Assembly (NCBI RefSeq): GCF_000499385.1 | Contig: NW_013653733.1 | Coordinates: 27,501-38,071, forward strand | Length of the DNA stretch: 10,571 nucleotides | Origin: Eimeria necatrix | Taxonomy: Eukaryota; Apicomplexa; Conoidasida; Eucoccidiorida; Eimeriidae | Direction of reading: 5' to 3' | Shown here: in pieces, positions 7,751-10,571 of the stretch | Layout of the letters: each line of letters starts with the position of its first letter | How positions within the stretch are numbered: position 1 is the stretch's first letter | The notes under the pieces: generated by a model | What the model saw: the letters and a program-made list of their open reading frames with translations, nothing else | Database searches by the model: none | Told to the model about the DNA's origin: nothing | Program-made: the position numbers and the translations under genes

Positions 7751-8692
7751 ATGGCGGAACAAATGGCGGTGCTGCAGCAGCTGCTGCTGGCCACGCTGGA
7801 CCCCAGGCCTTCTGTGCGCCAAGCAGCAGAGCAGCAGCTAACAGCAGCAAGACAAACGGACTTGGGGCAGTTCGTGGGCTCAATGGCTGCGCTGATAGCC
7901 CTCGATCAGCCCCTCCCGGGGCCCCAGGGGGCCCCCGGAAGCCCCGAAGACCTCCTCATTGCGAAGCAAATTGCTGCAGTTACTTTCAAAAACTCCATTA
8001 GTGCCAAGGTCAGTTTTTTTCTTCCCGGGAGCAGCCGCAGGCTGCTGCGCACGCGGTGTACAGACACCCCGGCGAGTTGCACGCCGAGGACGCGATCCTC
8101 GACGAAAGCCTCGCCAGACTCGGTGTACAGACACTCCGGCAGTCTGCAAACCGAGAATTAATTAATTAAAATCAGTTTCGTGAAAAGTTTCATCTTTTGC
8201 GCACTTGCGGAAGTGCGAAAATGCGAAAACGGCGGCGAAACGCCTGCACGCAGCAGCACGTGGAATCCGATCTTGCAGAAACTTTGAACTTGAAAAGTTT
8301 GGAAATTGAATTTCCAGAAATTAGTTTCTCTGCGAATATATAATTGTTTTCAGTTCTCTCTGGCTTTTGCATTCGTTCCACTTTTCCCTGATCACAGTTC
8401 CCGTTGTGGAACGGAGTCCGCAAGCCGCCGGTGCAGCTCCCAGGTGTCTGTACACCCCAAGAGAGGCGCGGAAGTGGAACTGGAAATGGAATTCAAACAC
8501 TTTTTTATTTTTGCAGGATCTGACCCTCGATGGTGCTGCTGCGGAAGCTTGGAGGGCGCTGCCGAATGAAACGAAAGCTGACATTAAGAAGCAGCTGCTG
8601 GCAGCTTTGCACACAGACTGCATTCAGGTGGGCTGTGGCTTTCGCTGAGTTGGAGGCCAGCAGCAGCTGCTGCACTTGTGCTGCAGTTGGCT

Positions 8693-8725
<33 letters not shown>

Positions 8726-9929
8726 AGCGCGGGGGTTCGAAGCGGCAGACTGTGCTGCGCTTCACCAGACGCTGCTGCTGCTGCAGCGCGGGGGTTCGAA
8801 GCAGCAGACTGCGCTGCGTCTGAGGGGCCTCAGCAGCAAAAGATGGTTTTAGAAGTTGAACTTTTGGTTTTAGAAAAAAGAAAAAACTAAGTGCAAAGTT
8901 CGAACTTTGCGCCTCAGGTTGGCAATGCAGTTTGCCAAGTTTTGGCCAAGTTGGGAGTCATTGAACTTCGCTCGATGGAGTTCGAAGGGCTGCTGCCCGC
9001 GCTGCAGGAAATGGTGCAGCAGGCAGTTTCTTGCCAGCAGCAGCAGCAGCAGCAGCAGCAGCTGCTGAAGGCCTGCGGCCGCCACGCCCTCACCTGCCTG
9101 GCCTATCTTTGCGAAGAACTTGCAGACATTGTCTCCGAAGGAGAAGATCCTTCGGAAGTTTTTTCTGAACAAAGATGCAATGTGGTGTTGACAGCAGTTT
9201 TGCTTGGTGGGTGTCTTCGCTGGGGTGTCACGACACCTGGGACTGCGGGGTCACTCGCCTCTCGTTTCGCCACTGGCCGGTCCCACTTTTATTTTAGTTG
9301 CTGCAGTTGTTTTGGGTTTAATTGCCCTTTTATTTGCATTATTTATTTACATTATTTGGCCAAAAGTGCTCCAAGTTGCGCCAAAAGTCTTTTCTTTTCG
9401 CTTTCTTTTTCCATTCAGGACTCAAGGATCCCGATCCGCAGCTGAAGGTGGCGGCGTTGCGTGCTTTGTACCACGCACTGGTTTTCGCAAAAGGAAACTT
9501 CAACAAAAAAGTGCTTTCCACTTCAGATATTTTTGAAAACACTTTTGCACGGAAAATCGTGCAGCGACTGCAGCCAGATTGCTGGGGGTTGCTGCAGAAG
9601 CAAAGGTTTCGGGTGCATGCAAGGTCTGGGGGAAAGCGGAGTTGTTTGGAAATTTCAACTTTTTGAAAAATTCAACTTTTTGAAAAAAATTCAACTTGTT
9701 CAACTTTTTGAAAAAAATAAACTTTTTGAAAAATTCAACTTCGCGGCATTTTGCGACTGTTTCCTTTTTTCCTGCTCAGGAAGAACGGGACTACATCATT
9801 AATTCTGTCGTGGAGGCCGGCGACGCAACAAACCCTAGTGCTGTTCAAGTTGCTGCCTTCGACTGCATTGTGCAAATCTCCCAAGAGTATTACTCGCTTC
9901 TGGAAGCCTACATGCCGGCTATGGGACCA
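7751..9929 (+). CDS. KPNB1: Importin subunit beta-1 (karyopherin beta-1), 5' part, five exons
   Basis: Nuclear import receptor: in this family it binds importin-alpha or cargo, FG nucleoporins and RanGTP through stacked HEAT repeats. Exons are 7751-8008, 8517-8627, 8918-9206, 9419-9510 and 9780-9929. They join in frame to 300 residues; the usual length is about 870, so the rest lies downstream. Introns are GT-AG with donors GTCAGT, GTGGGC, GTGGGT, GTGCTT and GTGCGT. ATG 7751 has AAA before and GCG after, and starts an importin-beta N-terminal domain (RQAAEQQL, then AAVTFKNSISAK at about 75-86). HEAT-like helices follow: VGNAVCQVLAKLG, LKVAALRALYHALVFAKGNF, and VAAFDCIVQISQEYYSLLEAYM, which match KPNB1 by recall. 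Oddities are a nine-Gln run (163-171) and a GPQGAPG loop (57-63) made by GC-repeat DNA. The end of exon 5 could be 9933, not 9929. The human symbol is borrowed. Confidence 0.92.
7918..7938 (+). repeat. GGGGCCCC-type repeat inside importin exon 1
   Basis: The stretch is GGGGCCCC-A-GGGGGCCCCC-GG, the same pattern as the blocks at 1421-1543 and 1635-2090. Here it encodes GPQGAPG, residues 57-63, between the first two helical segments of the importin N-terminal domain. Confidence 0.8.
8055..8068 (+). repeat. GGTGTACAGACACC motif, copy A
   Basis: The arms GGTGT and ACACC are complementary around ACAG. The identical 14-mer recurs in reverse orientation at 8443-8456, and a 13/14 copy lies at 8122-8135. 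Confidence 0.8.
8122..8135 (+). repeat. GGTGTACAGACACT motif, copy B
   Basis: Identical to copy A except for the last base. It lies 67 bp downstream in the same orientation. Confidence 0.75.
8443..8456 (-). repeat. GGTGTCTGTACACC motif, copy C (inverted)
   Basis: Exact reverse complement of copy A, about 390 bp away in the same intron. Confidence 0.8.
8715..8818 (+). repeat. 59-bp duplication in importin intron 2
   Basis: CTGCTGCAGCGCGGGGGTTC followed by GAAGC(G/A)GCAGACTG(T/C)GCTGCG occurs twice, offset by 59 bases (GCAGCGCGGG at 8724 and at 8783). Only a few bases differ in the shared part, suggesting a fairly recent duplication next to a CTG tract. Confidence 0.85.
9035..9061 (+). repeat. 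(CAG)9 in importin exon 3
   Basis: Nine in-frame CAG codons encode a Gln run at residues 163-171, in the loop between predicted HEAT helices (EMVQQAVSC and LLKACGRHALTCL). Coding homopolymers of this kind are a known trait of Eimeria proteins. Confidence 0.9.
9224..9237. repeat. GGTGTC-AC-GACACC inverted repeat in intron 3
   Basis: Perfect 6-bp arms surround a 2-nt centre. The arms overlap the GGTGT/ACACC arms of the intron 1 motifs. It lies just after the exon 3 donor (GT at 9207). Confidence 0.7.
9654..9741 (+). repeat. TTCAACTTTTTGAAAAA array in importin intron 4
   Basis: Four imperfect copies of a 17-19 bp unit begin at 9654, 9671, 9699 and 9718, with partial TTCAACTT copies at 9690 and 9734. 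Each unit contains TTCAA and TTGAA as small inverted arms. The array lies about 40 bp before the exon 5 acceptor. Confidence 0.85.
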
Positions 9930-10571
9930 GTGCGTAGGGAGTGCAGCAGGGGGTGGAGGCAGCTGCACCTTTTCTGAATGCTCTAGATAGATGCATGCAT
10001 GCAAAACTGCCTTGTTTGCATGCAAAGCTGCCTTGTTTGCATGCAAAGCTGCCTTGTTTGCATGCAAAGCTGCCTGGTTTGCATGCAAAGCTGCCTTGCT
10101 TGCATGCAAAGCTGCCTTGTTTGCATGCAAAGCTGCCTTGTTTTCATGCAAAGCTGCCTTGTTTGCATGCAAAGCTGCCTTGTTTGCATGCAAAGCTGCC
10201 TTGTTTGCATGCAAAGCTGCCTTGTTTGCATGCACAAGCTGCCTTGCTTGCATGCACAAGCTGCCTTGTTTGCATGCACAAGCTGCCTTGTTTGCATGCA
10301 CAAGCTGCCTTGTTTGCATGCACAAGGTACATTGTTGTAAACCACTAACAGCAACGACAAGGACTCGAGAATATTGGTAAAGTGCTGAGTTGAGCTTTCG
10401 TTAACAGTGTCAATCTGCAAGTTGTTCATTTGTATGGACGGCGTGATCAGCCATCAAGCTAGGCGGCAAATTGTTCCTTAACGTTTTGCACAAAAGCAAG
10501 GACTGTTTGTTCATCTCTTTGTGAATTCTGGCTGGCCAACGCAAAGTCTTGTGAAACTTAATGCGAGAAAC
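9930..10571 (+). other. Importin intron 5 and possible downstream sequence
   Basis: It begins GTGCGT directly after the exon encoding YMPAMGP. I looked in all three plus frames of 10327-10571 for the next expected family segment (helix after YMGP, then a segment like ALQGIEFW) and did not see it. The next exon is probably beyond the window. Confidence 0.6.
9998..10326 (+). repeat. 21/22-bp minisatellite with TGCATGCA in every unit
   Basis: Eleven consecutive 21-bp units (CATGCAAAGCTGCCTTGTTTG, with single-base variants in units 1, 4, 5 and 7) run from 9998 to 10228. Four 22-bp units (CATGCACAAGCTGCCTTG plus TTTG) run from 10229 to 10316, and a truncated unit ends at 10326. Unit junctions create the palindrome TTTGCATGCAAA. 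Both strands are open because the unit has no stop; the resulting CMQTRQL and HAKLPCL frames are not genes. Confidence 0.95.

Larger units (their letters stand above)
8009..8516 (+). other. Importin intron 1 (508 nt)
   Basis: It begins GTCAGT and ends TTTTTGCAG, and both flanking exons are in phase 0. It contains three copies of a GGTGTACAGACACC-type motif, listed separately. The middle is AT-rich, and an AATTAATTAATT run lies at about 8156-8168. Confidence 0.85.

Noticed and set aside
7165..7883. Long Cys/Ser/Ala-rich minus-strand frames over the importin start
   Set aside because: They are antisense shadows of CAG/CTG tracts and importin exon 1, with no non-repetitive conserved core.
8728..8745. 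GGGGGTTCGAAGC resembling a tRNA B box, twice in intron 2
   Set aside because: It belongs to the 59-bp duplication, and no cloverleaf can be built around either copy.
9735..10429. Repetitive proteins with CMQTRQL or HAKLPCL units on both strands
   Set aside because: A 21-bp unit with no stop codon opens frames on both strands; the frame shifts when the unit becomes 22 bp, and the array lies in an intron.
1..10571. CRISPR array or bacterial mobile element
   Set aside because: The repeats have no unique spacers of regular length, the genes have spliceosomal introns, and no transposase or cas-like frame is visible.

Overview
The window is most likely nuclear DNA of an apicomplexan coccidian, best matching Eimeria. 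Three things point there: dense CAG/CTG trinucleotide tracts in coding and non-coding DNA, interstitial heptamer repeats of the AGGGTTT/AAACCCT type, and short-exon genes with GT-AG introns. The species cannot be fixed from the sequence alone. Most long open frames are artefacts of CAG/CTG or GGGGCCCC repeats, which lack stop codons on both strands.

Layout: 1-1300 is non-coding, with two opposed telomere-like arrays, an AT-rich tandem repeat and CTG/CAG palindromes. From 1421 to 2090 there is a GGGGCCCC-type minisatellite with an internal 18-19 bp repeat. A two-exon minus-strand gene (2885 to 2096) encodes a predicted 179-residue protein with a signal peptide and two further hydrophobic segments. 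Its 250-nt intron is largely CUG repeat in the sense strand. From 2886 to about 4250 and from about 6120 to 7750 the DNA is CAG-rich with no gene I can support. The stretch between (about 4255-6120) is AT-richer and almost free of these repeats, like the feature-poor segments described in Eimeria chromosomes.

The clearest gene is importin subunit beta-1 (karyopherin beta-1), plus strand, starting at 7751. Five exons (7751-8008, 8517-8627, 8918-9206, 9419-9510, 9780-9929) join in frame to give the first 300 residues. The rest lies beyond the window. Its introns hold most of the unusual structure: inverted GGTGTACAGACACC-type motifs (intron 1), a 59-bp duplication (intron 2), a TTCAACTTTTTGAAAAA array (intron 4), and a nearly perfect 21/22-bp array carrying the TGCATGCA palindrome once per unit (intron 5).

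The two genes converge on neither each other nor a shared promoter. They are transcribed away from each other about 4.9 kb apart, and nothing suggests a functional link.
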